Notes: generated from the letters alone by a model not told the origin. Shown: positions 8,611-18,092, numbered from the stretch's first letter. The stretch: 64,000 nt of DNA from an uncultured Lachnospiraceae bacterium (GCA_934317005.1 CAKREB010000009.1:82213-146212); one strand, 5' to 3'. Numbers and translations are program-made.

Positions 8611-9558
8611 ATGGTTAGTTTAATTCCCGTATTGGGAGCGTTAGATGTGACGGCTCTTATCAGAGCGTTACCGGGAAATGTTTCACAGGGATTGATTTGG
8701 GGAATCATGTCAATCGGTGTATACATTACGTTTAAGATTTTGGATTTTGCAGATCTGACAGTCGATGGTACGATGGCAACAGGAGGTGCCGTGGCAGTTA
8801 TGATGATCCTTGCCGGTTATTCACCGGTTGTTGCACTTATCATGGCTTTTCTTGCCGGTATGATGGCAGGTTTTATCACGGGTGTGTTACATACTGTATT
8901 TGGTATTCCGGATATTCTTGCCGGAATCCTGACACAGATTGCACTGTATTCTGTCAACTTAAATATAACAGGTGGAAAGGCAAATCAGGCGGTCAGTGTA
9001 GACCAGTTTAATCTGATCGTATCATTGCGCTATATTCCACGTACGATTTTAGTGACAGGTATCATTACGCTCGCGATCATTGCTATTTTATACTGGTTCT
9101 TTGGCACAGAGATGGGATTTACGATCCGTGCGACCGGATGCAACCCAAACATGTCCCGTGCGCAGGGTATCAATACTTCTGTAGCAAAGGTCATTGCATT
9201 GGTATTTTCAAATGGTCTGGTTGGTTTTGCCGGTGGTATGTTAGCACAGTATCAGGGTAACTGTGACGTTAATATGGGACGAGGTGCTATCGTTATCGGT
9301 CTGGCATCGGTTATTATCGGAGAAGTTTTAGGAGAGGCTATTTTTGGCAAAAAGCTAAACTTCTGTGGAAGACTTGTATTTGTTGCACTGGGAAGTATCA
9401 TTTACTATATTGTTATCAGCTTTGTATGCTGGCTCGGACTTCCATCAATCGATATGAAGCTGTTCTCAGCAATCGTAGTGGCTATTTTCCTTGCTGTACC
9501 ATATCTGAAGGGAAAATCAAAGAATTCATATCGAAAAGCAGCGAAGGGAGGTATCTGA
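8611..9558 (+). CDS. ABC transporter permease (COG4120, TrpY-like)
   Basis: 315 residues with about eight to nine hydrophobic segments, resembling branched-chain-amino-acid-type permeases. The sequence 'ADLTVDGTMATGGAVAVMMILAGYSPVVALIMAFLAGMMAGFITGVLHTVFGIPDILAGILTQIALYSVNLNI' region and 'RATGCNPNMSRAQGINT' fit COG4120, a permease class that usually works with a COG1101 ATPase and a COG2984 lipoprotein. Some members import tryptophan or other amino acids. The ATPase gene follows immediately; the binding-protein gene is absent from the window. The start has a strong GGAGG. The substrate is not determinable from sequence. Confidence 0.85.
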   Translation: MVSLIPVLGALDVTALIRALPGNVSQGLIWGIMSIGVYITFKILDFADLTVDGTMATGGAVAVMMILAGYSPVVALIMAFLAGMMAGFITGVLHTVFGIPDILAGILTQIALYSVNLNITGGKANQAVSVDQFNLIVSLRYIPRTILVTGIITLAIIAILYWFFGTEMGFTIRATGCNPNMSRAQGINTSVAKVIALVFSNGLVGFAGGMLAQYQGNCDVNMGRGAIVIGLASVIIGEVLGEAIFGKKLNFCGRLVFVALGSIIYYIVISFVCWLGLPSIDMKLFSAIVVAIFLAVPYLKGKSKNSYRKAAKGGI

Positions 9559-9560
9559 GC

Positions 9561-10355
9561 ATGTTAGATCTGATGAATGTACATAAGACCTTTAATCTTG
9601 GCACGATTAATGAGAAGAAAGCACTCAATGGTGTGGAACTCCATTTGGACGAGGGAGATTTTGCAACGGTCATCGGTGGAAATGGTGCCGGTAAATCAAC
9701 TGTGTTAAATGCGATCGCCGGTGTGTGGCCGATTGACAGTGGAAGAATCTTAATTGATGGACAGGATGTTACCGGACTTCAGGAGCATAAAAGAGCTGCT
9801 GTACTGGGAAGAGTATTTCAGGATCCGATGACAGGTACGACAGCTACGATGGAGATTCAGGAAAATCTGGCATTGGCTGCAAGACGTGGACAGCGTCGTG
9901 GACTAAGCTGGGGAATTACCAAAAAAGAGCGTGCGCAGTATCGTGAGCTTCTGGCAACCTTAGATCTTGGACTTGAGGATCGTATGACTTCGAAGGTGGG
10001 ACTTCTTTCCGGAGGACAAAGACAGGCACTTACTCTTTTGATGGCAACCTTAAAGAAGCCGAAGATGCTTTTGCTTGATGAGCATACGGCAGCACTGGAC
10101 CCTAAGACAGCGGCAAAGGTGCTGGCACTGTCTGATCAGATTATCGAAGAGCATCATCTGACGGCTATGATGGTCACACATAACATGCGTGATGCAATCG
10201 TTCATGGAAACCGTCTGATCATGATGAATGAAGGAAAGATCATTCTTGACATTAAGGGTGAGGAAAAGAAAAAGCTTACAGTAGAAGACCTGCTTCGCAA
10301 GTTTGAAGAAGTCAGTGGCGAAGAGTTTGCAAATGATAAGGCTTTACTGGGTTAA
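9561..10355 (+). CDS. ABC transporter ATP-binding protein (COG1101, TrpZ-like)
   Basis: 264 residues. The ATG at 9561 is preceded by GGGAGG eight bases upstream; a longer in-frame reading from 9426 lies inside the permease gene and is rejected. Walker A is GGNGAGKST (residues 40-48), the signature is LLSGGQRQAL, and Walker B is 'KMLLLDEHTAALD', followed by the H-loop 'MMVTHNM'. It pairs with the upstream permease as the cytosolic motor of an importer. The pair ends at a clear terminator (10382-10416), so these two genes are a complete transcription unit without a substrate-binding protein. Confidence 0.88.
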   Translation: MLDLMNVHKTFNLGTINEKKALNGVELHLDEGDFATVIGGNGAGKSTVLNAIAGVWPIDSGRILIDGQDVTGLQEHKRAAVLGRVFQDPMTGTTATMEIQENLALAARRGQRRGLSWGITKKERAQYRELLATLDLGLEDRMTSKVGLLSGGQRQALTLLMATLKKPKMLLLDEHTAALDPKTAAKVLALSDQIIEEHHLTAMMVTHNMRDAIVHGNRLIMMNEGKIILDIKGEEKKKLTVEDLLRKFEEVSGEEFANDKALLG

Positions 10356-10381
10356 GCGATATATTTTTAACTTGTATTTTT

Positions 10382-10416
10382 GGCACAAATGGTATTCTGT
10401 CTGTTTGTGCCTTTTT
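10382..10416 (+). terminator. Rho-independent terminator of the ABC importer operon
   Basis: GGCACAAA at 10382-10389 pairs with TTTGTGCC at 10404-10411, a perfect 8-base stem followed directly by TTTTT. Confidence 0.88.
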
Positions 10417-10418
10417 GC

Positions 10419-10447
10419 TTTATAGGAAACTATTCGTTTCCTATAAA
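10419..10447. repeat. Dispersed hairpin element TTTATAGGAAAC, copy 1
   Basis: TTTATAGGAAAC at 10419-10430 and GTTTCCTATAAA at 10436-10447 form a perfect 12-base inverted repeat around a TATTC loop. It begins three bases after the T-tract of the preceding terminator. A second copy with one stem mismatch lies at 63513-63545, again directly behind a terminator. A half-copy (TTTTATAGGAAA) occurs near 4597-4608. Confidence 0.7.
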
Positions 10448-10518
10448 ACAAAAACGCTCCGCGAGGATGTAGGTATTACACAGAGGAAAGATAGAAAGAT
10501 AGAAAGAGAGGAAAGAAA

Positions 10519-12297
10519 ATGAGAAAGAAAAGATTACTTAGAGGAATGGCTGTGGCAGCAATAGTGCTTGGCGCAGGGCAGCTTTTGGGAGGACAGGACG
10601 CAAAAGCAAAGGAAATCACGTACAATGTAGAGAAGTACGGTGTTAAAGGGGATGGCGTAGAAGATGTGTCCTATTCGCTCACAAAATTGTTAAAAGAGGC
10701 AGATACCATGTCATCAGGTGATACTCTGGTGCTGAAATTTCCAAAGGGAACTTATAAGGTAGGAAGTCTGCTTCGTATTTATTCCAATACTACGTTAGAT
10801 CTTTCGGAGGGGGCTGAGCTTTATCGGGATAATCCTGAGCAGCCGCTTATGATGAATGTCGGAGAAGGCGGTTCGCGAAAGGAAGATGATCCGTCCGGGG
10901 GAGGATATGCTCTTTCAGAAAATATTACAATTACCGGTGGTGTGATAAACGGTGGAGATATCGAACATGCGCAGACCGGTGGAAATGTTGTGAATTTTGC
11001 GCATGCGCAAAATATAACGGTGCAGGACGTGACTTTTAAAAATTGCTATGGCGCTCATCTTCTGGAGCTTTCCGGCGTGAAGGATGCAAAAGTTGCCGGA
11101 TGTGACTTTTCAGGCTTCCGTCCGGAAAAAAGCTCGAAGGCAGAGGATGTGGCAGGCGACAGTTCAAATGCGAATAAGTCCGGATATGCTGCAAAGGAAT
11201 GTATTCAGTTAGACTATACATACTTTGATCCGGAGAAGTCTATGCTGCAGTGGTGTCCGGGATACTATTCCGATAAGACAGCCTGCAAAGATGTTGTCAT
11301 AGAAAATAACACGTTTCATGACTATCCGCGTGGAGTGGGAAATCATCATGGACAGGAAACATTTGCAAACCTATCTACAGATAATATTACGATTCGGAAT
11401 AATACATTTAGCAATATGTATGTGACAGCACCAAATGGGAAAAAGGTGTATGACTATGCTATCTCCCTGCATAGCTTTAAGAATGCAAAGATAGAGGATA
11501 ATATTATTAACAATGCAGGCTCAGCGGTGCTTTGCGCCTATGATGAAAACAGCACGATCAACAATAATCAGATGGAAGCACTTGACTGGTCGGCGATTGT
11601 TTTGACAAAGCACTCTAAGGGAAGCACGATTAAAGATAATACACTGTCAGACGTTGCGCGCTATGGTATTTCCGTGACAAATGGTTCTAATGTAGCTGCT
11701 TTCTCGGAAAATATCATGCGGGCAGGGGCAAAAAAGGTGTCTATGCTTAATGCGATTACTGTAAATGGTGCAGATTCCTATATTGCTTCTGTTTTGAACA
11801 ATCATATCTCGAATTGTTCTAAGTTTGGAATCTCTTTGCTGAATGTGAAAAAAGCAGGTGATATCATTGGAAATGATCTGACTTCCTGTGCAAAGGGAGC
11901 TATCTGCATCGCAGGCTCTAACTGCAATAAAGTTTCCGACAACCATGTCGTAGGTGTGGCAAAGATCAATTCCATCACAGTCTGCAAAAAGTCTGAAGTA
12001 AGGGATTTGTCGGGAAACAGTATTGAAAAGAGCGGTAAGCATGCCATTTCAATCAGCAGCTCAAAGCTGACAAATGTCAATGGAAATACAATAAAAGGAT
12101 CGGCAGGAAATGGAATCTGCACTACGGCGGCAACGATAACAAATATACGTTATAATCGTATAGCCGGTGCCAAAAAGGCAGGAATCGTAATCTGCAAGAA
12201 AAGTTCTATCGGGAATATATCAAAGAATACATTTTCTAAGATAAAGGGTAAGAAAATCGGTGTGGATAAGACTTCTAAGGTAAAAACAAAGAAATAA
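10519..12297 (+). CDS. Secreted right-handed parallel beta-helix protein
   Basis: 592 residues with a signal peptide (basic MRKKRLLRG, hydrophobic core, cleavage probably after QDAKAKA-like 'DAKAKE' near residue 32). The mature start 'ITYNVEKYGVKGDGVEDVS' is the pectate-lyase-3 / pectin-lyase-fold opening. Many 20-25-residue repeats with Asn ladders follow ('ITIRNNTFSNM', 'AKIEDNIINNAG', 'STIKDNTLSD'), typical of NosD/PbH1 helices. The likely role is binding or cleaving polysaccharide outside the cell; no catalytic residues can be assigned. A very basic C-terminus without anchor suggests wall adherence by charge. The ribosome site GAGGAAAG precedes the ATG. Confidence 0.82.
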   Translation: MRKKRLLRGMAVAAIVLGAGQLLGGQDAKAKEITYNVEKYGVKGDGVEDVSYSLTKLLKEADTMSSGDTLVLKFPKGTYKVGSLLRIYSNTTLDLSEGAELYRDNPEQPLMMNVGEGGSRKEDDPSGGGYALSENITITGGVINGGDIEHAQTGGNVVNFAHAQNITVQDVTFKNCYGAHLLELSGVKDAKVAGCDFSGFRPEKSSKAEDVAGDSSNANKSGYAAKECIQLDYTYFDPEKSMLQWCPGYYSDKTACKDVVIENNTFHDYPRGVGNHHGQETFANLSTDNITIRNNTFSNMYVTAPNGKKVYDYAISLHSFKNAKIEDNIINNAGSAVLCAYDENSTINNNQMEALDWSAIVLTKHSKGSTIKDNTLSDVARYGISVTNGSNVAAFSENIMRAGAKKVSMLNAITVNGADSYIASVLNNHISNCSKFGISLLNVKKAGDIIGNDLTSCAKGAICIAGSNCNKVSDNHVVGVAKINSITVCKKSEVRDLSGNSIEKSGKHAISISSSKLTNVNGNTIKGSAGNGICTTAATITNIRYNRIAGAKKAGIVICKKSSIGNISKNTFSKIKGKKIGVDKTSKVKTKK

Positions 12298-12461
12298 CAG
12301 TACAGATTTTATATTGAAAAGTGTTGCAAGCTGATATCGCGAAAAATAATAGGATTTTTGTTCCAAATCAAAAGATTTGTGTTACAATGATAGCAATAGA
12401 TTTTGTATAAAAAGTAAGGAAAAGAGAAGATTTTCCGTCTGAAAAGAGAAGGAGAAAGCGT

Positions 12462-14417
12462 ATGAAGATTGCAGCAAAGATTCAATTGATTTTTGGAGGA
12501 ACAGTCATTGTATTGATGTTCATTGTAGGAATACTGGCCAGTCTGCTTAGCTATGATGCTTTGATCGAGCGCGTGAATGACAGTATGATATCGTCTGCAA
12601 AGTTGGCAACAGATGATATTTCCAATCAGCTAAAGAATTATATGACGGCTGTTACCATAGCAGGAAAGGATAGCACGCTAAGCACAAAAGGAAATTTATC
12701 CGCAAAGAAAGCACTTGTAGAGCAGTATGTAAAGGATTACGGTTTTACGAGTGGCAATATTTTGAATGAAAAAGGAGTCAGTCTGCTTGATGGAACAGAT
12801 TTTTCCGACAGAGATTATGTGCAGAAGGCACTGGCTGGAACTGTTAATGTATCCGATGTGACTTTGAGTAAGTATACCAATACATATGGCGTCAGCATTG
12901 CTGCACCGATCGAGGCTGGCAGTGGAAAGGTATCCGGTGTGGTCTATTTCCGTCTGGATACTGATTTCATGAACTCTATCGTAAAGAATATATCTGTCAG
13001 TGACAACAGTTACGCGTATATTCTTGATGAAAACAGCTACGTGATCGTTCATAAGGATGAGAAAAAGATTATGAATGATGATGTAAAAGAGAAGGAAGCT
13101 GCAGCAGTAAAGGCAATTCCGGGGAAAAAAGCAGGCAATACAAGCTATCAGCAATCCGGTAAGAACATATTATGTGGATATGCTCCGATTGAAAACACAA
13201 ATGGGTGGGCACTTGTTATTGCCGCACCGGAAACAGACTATTCCACAACAATCGTTTCTATGGTAAAGAAGTTTGTAGCATGTGATGTGGCAGCGGTGAT
13301 CATTGCATTGATGATCGCGGCACTTTTGGCAGTATCTATCAGCAGATCACTCAAGATGGTACAGAACTCTTTGGTGGCAGTATCAGGGGGAGATTTCTCT
13401 AAGAAGATTCCTAAGACAAAGCGAAAAGATGAGATTGGTGTGTTACAAAATGCTGCTTCTGATCTGTTAGATACCTTGTCGGAGATTATCGGGGAAGCCA
13501 ATCAGGTGTTAGGTGGAATCGCACAGTATGATCTGACGCAGCCGGCCATGAAGACATATCCGGGGGCGTTTGACAGTTTATCAAAGTCCATCAATCAGAT
13601 ACGTCTGATTCTGAATCAGTTGATCAGTGAACTTCAGATTTCCAGTGTAAATGTGGAAAGCGGATCTAAGCAGCTTGCAGAAGCAGCAGAGCTTCTGTCA
13701 GAAGGTTCGATGCGTCAGGCAACGTCGATTCAGTCACTTGTAACAGATATTGAGAATATTGTCGAGAGCATCAATCGCAGCTCTGACAATGAAAATATGA
13801 TCAACGGAAAACTAAACAGTCTGGATGAAGAGATTAAAGACAGTGATACACAGATGTCAGAACTGCTTCAGGTAGTTAGGGAAGTGGAGGAAATGTCAGA
13901 GGATATTCAGAAGATTGTAAGCACGATTGACAGTATTGCATTCCAGACTAACATTCTGGCATTGAACGCTTCAGTGGAGGCAGCGAGAGCGGGTGAAAAC
14001 GGCAAAGGCTTTGCTGTAGTAGCAGAGGAAGTGTCTAAGCTCGCTGCTAAGTCGAGCGAAGCTTCTAAAAAGACAGGCGATCTGATTGAAAAGTGCATTC
14101 AGTCTATTGCAAATGCCAAAGAGTGTGCAGATGCAACCTTTGATTCTCTTAGAAAAATTGTGGGAGATTCAGATGAGATCGCACAGGCGTTCCGTGACAT
14201 CTCTGCAGATACACACAGGGAAGCAGAAAAGGCGAACTCCATCCGAGGGGAATTGGGCAATATCAATAGTGTAGTACAGTCGAATACAGCAACAGCAGAA
14301 CAGACGGCAGCGTCAACAGAGGTGCTGTCAAATCAGGCATTTTCACTGGAGCAGATGACAGCAAAGTTCAAAGTAGAAAACAATACTGTCGCCGGGATTT
14401 CACAGAACTATTCATAG
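12462..14417 (+). CDS. Methyl-accepting chemotaxis protein with Cache-type sensor
   Basis: 651 residues. TM1 is about residues 9-31, TM2 about 270-292. The extracellular part between them has the double-Cache look ('YVQKALAGTVNVSDVTLSKYT', 'VYFRLDTDFMNSIV', 'YAYILDENSYVIVHKDE'). HAMP follows TM2, then a long cytoplasmic coiled coil with the receptor tip 'IAFQTNILALNASVEAARAGE' that contacts CheA and CheW. It stands alone between a beta-helix gene and the convergent yfbR. Possible upstream elements are TTACAA-18-TATAAA (12382-12411) and a sigma-D-like -10 GCTGATAT at 12330-12337 without a matching -35; neither is convincing. Confidence 0.93.
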   Translation: MKIAAKIQLIFGGTVIVLMFIVGILASLLSYDALIERVNDSMISSAKLATDDISNQLKNYMTAVTIAGKDSTLSTKGNLSAKKALVEQYVKDYGFTSGNILNEKGVSLLDGTDFSDRDYVQKALAGTVNVSDVTLSKYTNTYGVSIAAPIEAGSGKVSGVVYFRLDTDFMNSIVKNISVSDNSYAYILDENSYVIVHKDEKKIMNDDVKEKEAAAVKAIPGKKAGNTSYQQSGKNILCGYAPIENTNGWALVIAAPETDYSTTIVSMVKKFVACDVAAVIIALMIAALLAVSISRSLKMVQNSLVAVSGGDFSKKIPKTKRKDEIGVLQNAASDLLDTLSEIIGEANQVLGGIAQYDLTQPAMKTYPGAFDSLSKSINQIRLILNQLISELQISSVNVESGSKQLAEAAELLSEGSMRQATSIQSLVTDIENIVESINRSSDNENMINGKLNSLDEEIKDSDTQMSELLQVVREVEEMSEDIQKIVSTIDSIAFQTNILALNASVEAARAGENGKGFAVVAEEVSKLAAKSSEASKKTGDLIEKCIQSIANAKECADATFDSLRKIVGDSDEIAQAFRDISADTHREAEKANSIRGELGNINSVVQSNTATAEQTAASTEVLSNQAFSLEQMTAKFKVENNTVAGISQNYS

Positions 14418-14483
14418 AGCAGGAAAATTTCAGTGACAGTATCATGAAGGTTGGTAGTATGCTTTGGCAGCATCATTTATGTA

Positions 14484-15077
14484 TTAGTTGTTAAGCTCAT
14501 CCAGTGTAAGTTCATACATAGGGAAAAGTTCTTTCATAAATAAGTCGGCTTCCGGGCAATGCAATGCGGTGATGGCACTACGGGTTGTTATCTCTGCATT
14601 GCAAAACTCTCGGTTGCCGGCTTTTGCTTCTTCTACACATTTGATCAGGGCAGAAATCTTATCAGCCGCTTTGACTAAAAGGTGCGCTTCTTTGTCTTCA
14701 GGAGTGTCCAAAAAATAGGACTCATATTCTTCACGAAGATCAGCCGGCAGCATATTAAGCAGACGAAAAGCGGCTGTTTTTTCAATCTGTTTATAGGCGC
14801 TTTGAATCTCTGCGTTTTCATACTTGATTGGAGTTGGCATGTCACCGGTAATGATCTCCGTGCAGTCATGGTAGATGCCGAGCAGCGCAACATGTTCTGC
14901 GTTATATTCTTTTCTAAGACGTTTGTTACCAATCAGTGCAAGTGCATGAGCGATCATGGCAACCTCCAGTGAGTGTTCGCTGATGTTTTCACGGACAGAG
15001 TTGCGCATAAGAGCCCAGCGTTCAATATATTTCATGCGTGCGAGCATGGCAAAAAAGGAATATTTTTTCTCTTTCAT
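14484..15077 (-). CDS. yfbR: YfbR-like 5'-deoxynucleotidase (HD superfamily)
   Basis: 197 residues. HD-domain metal motifs are visible: 'ENISEHSLEVAMIAHALA' (first His), 'GIYHDCTEIITGDMPTPIKY' (His-Asp plus the YfbR-specific GD-PTP stretch), and a later Asp in 'KAADKISALIKC'. The 'ERWALMRN' opening also fits YfbR. These enzymes dephosphorylate deoxynucleoside 5'-monophosphates and so adjust dNTP supply. The gene is convergent with the receptor gene and downstream of uvrA, but an AT-rich 94-base gap with a perfect palindrome suggests its own control. Confidence 0.92.
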   Translation of the reverse strand: MKEKKYSFFAMLARMKYIERWALMRNSVRENISEHSLEVAMIAHALALIGNKRLRKEYNAEHVALLGIYHDCTEIITGDMPTPIKYENAEIQSAYKQIEKTAAFRLLNMLPADLREEYESYFLDTPEDKEAHLLVKAADKISALIKCVEEAKAGNREFCNAEITTRSAITALHCPEADLFMKELFPMYELTLDELNN

Positions 15078-15121
15078 AGTTTTTCCTATCCTTTCTTGTG
15101 ATTTTATATTTTAAATATTAT

Positions 15122-15139
15122 TATAAACTATAGTTTATA
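15122..15139. promoter_or_regulatory. Perfect 18-base palindrome upstream of yfbR
   Basis: TATAAACTATAGTTTATA at 15122-15139 is a perfect 18-base palindrome, 45 bases upstream of the yfbR start. On the minus strand a TATAAT overlaps its end, so it could be an operator lying over a promoter. No regulator family can be named. It lacks a T-tract and is too AT-rich to be a good terminator for uvrA. Confidence 0.4.
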
Positions 15140-15171
15140 GCCTATATCTTAGATGTCATCTGTAAATCAGT

Positions 15172-18030
15172 TTATCGAATTTTATCTAACATTTTCTGAA
15201 TATAGTAGCCGGTGTAAGAATCTTTGCACTTGGCAACCTCTTCAGGAGTTCCGGAAGCAACAACGGTGCCGCCCTTATCTCCTCCTTCCGGTCCGATATC
15301 GATAATGTAGTCAGCAGTCTTGATCACGTCGAGATTGTGCTCGATGACAATTACGGTATTTCCGCTTTCTGCCAGACGGTGCAGGATATCGATCAGCTTG
15401 TGGACATCGGCAAAGTGAAGTCCGGTAGTCGGCTCGTCCAGAACATAGACCGTCTTTCCGGTACTTCTCTTGCTAAGCTCTGTCGCAAGCTTGATACGCT
15501 GTGCTTCACCACCGGAAAGGGTTGTGGATGGCTGCCCAAGCTTAATGTAGGAAAGTCCGACATCGTGCAGTGTTTCAATCTTGCGGCGGATGCGGGGCAT
15601 GGCATCAAAGAAGTGAAGTGCCTCCTCAACTGTCATATCTAACACGTCCGCGATAGTTTTTCCTTTGTATTTTACTTCCAAAGTTTCACGATTATAGCGC
15701 TTTCCGTGGCAGACCTCACATGGAATGTAAATATCCGGTAAAAAGTTCATCTCAATCTTATTGATTCCATCACCACAGCAGGCTTCACAGCGGCCACCCT
15801 TTGCGTTAAAGCTGAATCTTCCCTTTTTGTAGCCTTTTGCTTTGGCATCCGGTGTTGCGGCAAAGAGATCGCGGATCAGATCAAACACACCTGTGTAGGT
15901 TGCAGGATTTGAACGCGGAGTTCTGCCAATCGGTGACTGGTCGATTGCAATTACCTTATCAAGCTGCTCTAAGCCGGTGATGCATTTGTGCTTTCCGGGA
16001 ATGCAGCGGGCACGGTTTAGGTTTTTTGCAAGACTCTTATATAGAATCTCATTGACTAAGGAGCTTTTACCGGAACCGGACACACCCGTGACACAGGTCA
16101 TTACACCAAGAGGAAAGTCTACATTGATCTTTTTTAAGTTGTTTTCCTCGGCACCCTTTACCGTGATAAATCCGGTCGGCTTACGTCTTTTTTGTGGGAT
16201 CGGAATCTGGATCCGACCGCTTAGGTAGTCACCTGTGATCGAATTTTCATTTGCCATGATCTCTTCGGCGGTGCCGGTGGCGACCACTTCTCCGCCGTGG
16301 ATACCGGCACCGGGGCCGATATCGACAATATAGTCGGCAGCAAACATGGTATCCTCATCGTGTTCGACAACGATCAATGTGTTTCCGAGATTCTTTAAGC
16401 GGATCAGTGTGTTTAAAAGCTTATCGTTGTCGCGCTGATGCAGACCGATGCTTGGTTCATCCAGAATATAGGCGACACCGACCAGACCGGAACCAATCTG
16501 GGTTGCAAGGCGGATACGCTGTGCCTCACCACCGGAAAGGGAACCGGCATTGCGGGCAAGGGAAAGATACCCCAGCCCAACGTCCATCAGAAAGCTTAGA
16601 CGCGCATTGATCTCACGCAGAACCAGCTCGCCGATTGCGCGCTGGCGGTCGGTTAGGGTGAGGTGATTCATATAGTCAACCAGATCCTCGATGGATAACT
16701 CGGTGATTTCTGCAATGTTTTTCGTTCCGACGGTAACAGCAAGTGCTCCCGGTTTTAACCGCTTTCCCTTACAGGACTTACACGGGATGATCTCCATGAA
16801 AGATTCATATTCTTTCTTTACGACATCAGAGGCTGTTTCACGGTAACGACGTTCCACATTGCGAATGACACCTTCAAATGGAATATCGTAAATTCCGGTT
16901 CCGCGCTGACCTGTATATTTGACACGGACTGTTCTGCCGTCCGTACCGTGCATGATTAGGTATTTTGCCTCATCAGAAAGATCCTGATATGGTGTGTTGA
17001 TATCAAAACCGTATTCTTTAGCAATGGCATCCAGAATAGAACGTCCATAGCTGGAAGGATTTGTCGCTGACTGCCATCCGGGAACGGCAAGTGCGCCTTC
17101 AGGGATGCTTAAGGATGGGTCAGGAATGATCAGTGACTCAGAAAATTCCATGCTGAATCCGAGTCCGTGACAGGTTTCGCAGGCACCGAAAGGGTTGTTG
17201 AAAGAAAAGTTGCGTGGTTCAATCTCTTCGATGCTGATGTTACAGTCAGGACACGAAAAACTCTGGCTGAAATTAATCTGTCCCTGCTGTGGGATGTCTA
17301 CGATCATCAGTCCGTCCGAAAGCTTTAAGACATTTTCAATCGAATCGGATAATCGTTTCTCGATGCCCTTTCGCACGACAAGACGATCCACCATAACTTC
17401 GATATTATGCTTTTTATTTTTGTCGAGCTTGATTTCTTCGGAAAGGTCATATACGTGTCCATCGACAACGACACGGACATAACCGCTCTTTTGCGCAGAA
17501 GCAAATACCTTAGCGTGTGTTCCCTTGCGTCCGCGGACGACAGGAGCCAGAAGCTGCAGCTTTGTGCCTTCCTCGTAAGTCATGATTTCATCTACCATCT
17601 GATCTACAGTCTGCTTTTTGATCTCCTTGCCACACTTTGGACAATGAGGAATACCGACACGGGCGAACAGAAGACGGTAGTAGTCATAGATTTCCGTAAC
17701 CGTACCTACGGTAGAGCGTGGGTTGCGGTTTGTAGATTTCTGGTCGATGGAAATGGCAGGAGAAAGTCCTTCGATGCTTTCTACATTTGGCTTTTCCATG
17801 CGTCCTAAAAACATGCGCGCATAGGAAGAAAGAGATTCCATGTAGCGGCGCTGTCCCTCAGCATAGATCGTATCAAATGCCAGAGAGGATTTGCCGGAAC
17901 CGCTCAGACCGGTCAGTACAACAAACTGATCGCGTGGAATATCAATGTCAATGTTTTTTAAATTATGTTCTTTGGCACCGCGGATGCGGATATATTTTTT
18001 CGCTTCTTCATGCTTTTGCAATGTAGTCAC
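15172..18030 (-). CDS. uvrA: Excinuclease ABC subunit A
   Basis: 952 residues, full length. Two ABC ATPase modules: Walker A GLSGSGKSS near residue 36 and GVSGSGKSS near residue 645, signatures 'SLSGGEAQRIRLA' and 'TLSGGEAQRIKLA', Walker B 'YILDEPSIGLHQRD' and 'YVLDEPTTGLHFAD'. Zinc-module cysteines appear in 'CPDCNISIEE', 'CETCHGLG', 'CEACCGDG' and 'CEVCHGKR'. UvrA finds bulky DNA lesions and loads UvrB; uvrB and uvrC are not in the window. The GTG start at 18030 follows GAAAGGACAG. A promoter and an abutting LexA box lie 34-74 bases upstream, so SOS induction is expected. Confidence 0.98.
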   Translation of the reverse strand: MTTLQKHEEAKKYIRIRGAKEHNLKNIDIDIPRDQFVVLTGLSGSGKSSLAFDTIYAEGQRRYMESLSSYARMFLGRMEKPNVESIEGLSPAISIDQKSTNRNPRSTVGTVTEIYDYYRLLFARVGIPHCPKCGKEIKKQTVDQMVDEIMTYEEGTKLQLLAPVVRGRKGTHAKVFASAQKSGYVRVVVDGHVYDLSEEIKLDKNKKHNIEVMVDRLVVRKGIEKRLSDSIENVLKLSDGLMIVDIPQQGQINFSQSFSCPDCNISIEEIEPRNFSFNNPFGACETCHGLGFSMEFSESLIIPDPSLSIPEGALAVPGWQSATNPSSYGRSILDAIAKEYGFDINTPYQDLSDEAKYLIMHGTDGRTVRVKYTGQRGTGIYDIPFEGVIRNVERRYRETASDVVKKEYESFMEIIPCKSCKGKRLKPGALAVTVGTKNIAEITELSIEDLVDYMNHLTLTDRQRAIGELVLREINARLSFLMDVGLGYLSLARNAGSLSGGEAQRIRLATQIGSGLVGVAYILDEPSIGLHQRDNDKLLNTLIRLKNLGNTLIVVEHDEDTMFAADYIVDIGPGAGIHGGEVVATGTAEEIMANENSITGDYLSGRIQIPIPQKRRKPTGFITVKGAEENNLKKINVDFPLGVMTCVTGVSGSGKSSLVNEILYKSLAKNLNRARCIPGKHKCITGLEQLDKVIAIDQSPIGRTPRSNPATYTGVFDLIRDLFAATPDAKAKGYKKGRFSFNAKGGRCEACCGDGINKIEMNFLPDIYIPCEVCHGKRYNRETLEVKYKGKTIADVLDMTVEEALHFFDAMPRIRRKIETLHDVGLSYIKLGQPSTTLSGGEAQRIKLATELSKRSTGKTVYVLDEPTTGLHFADVHKLIDILHRLAESGNTVIVIEHNLDVIKTADYIIDIGPEGGDKGGTVVASGTPEEVAKCKDSYTGYYIQKMLDKIR

Positions 18031-18063
18031 CTGTCCTTTCGCTCGATATATCTATTGTTTCCA

Positions 18064-18092
18064 ATCATATCATGATTTAAACAGGAAAGCAA
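18064..18092 (-). promoter_or_regulatory. Sigma-A promoter of uvrA
   Basis: On the minus strand TTGCTT (plus 18087-18092), a 17-base spacer, and TATGAT (plus 18064-18069). It sits about 35 bases upstream of the GTG start. Confidence 0.75.

Noticed and set aside
9426..9560. N-terminal extension of the ABC ATPase
   Set aside because: It lies within the permease gene; the ATG at 9561 has a strong ribosome site and the standard family start.
12330..12337. Sigma-D (motility) promoter before the Cache receptor
   Set aside because: GCTGATAT resembles the -10, but no TAAA lies at the required distance.
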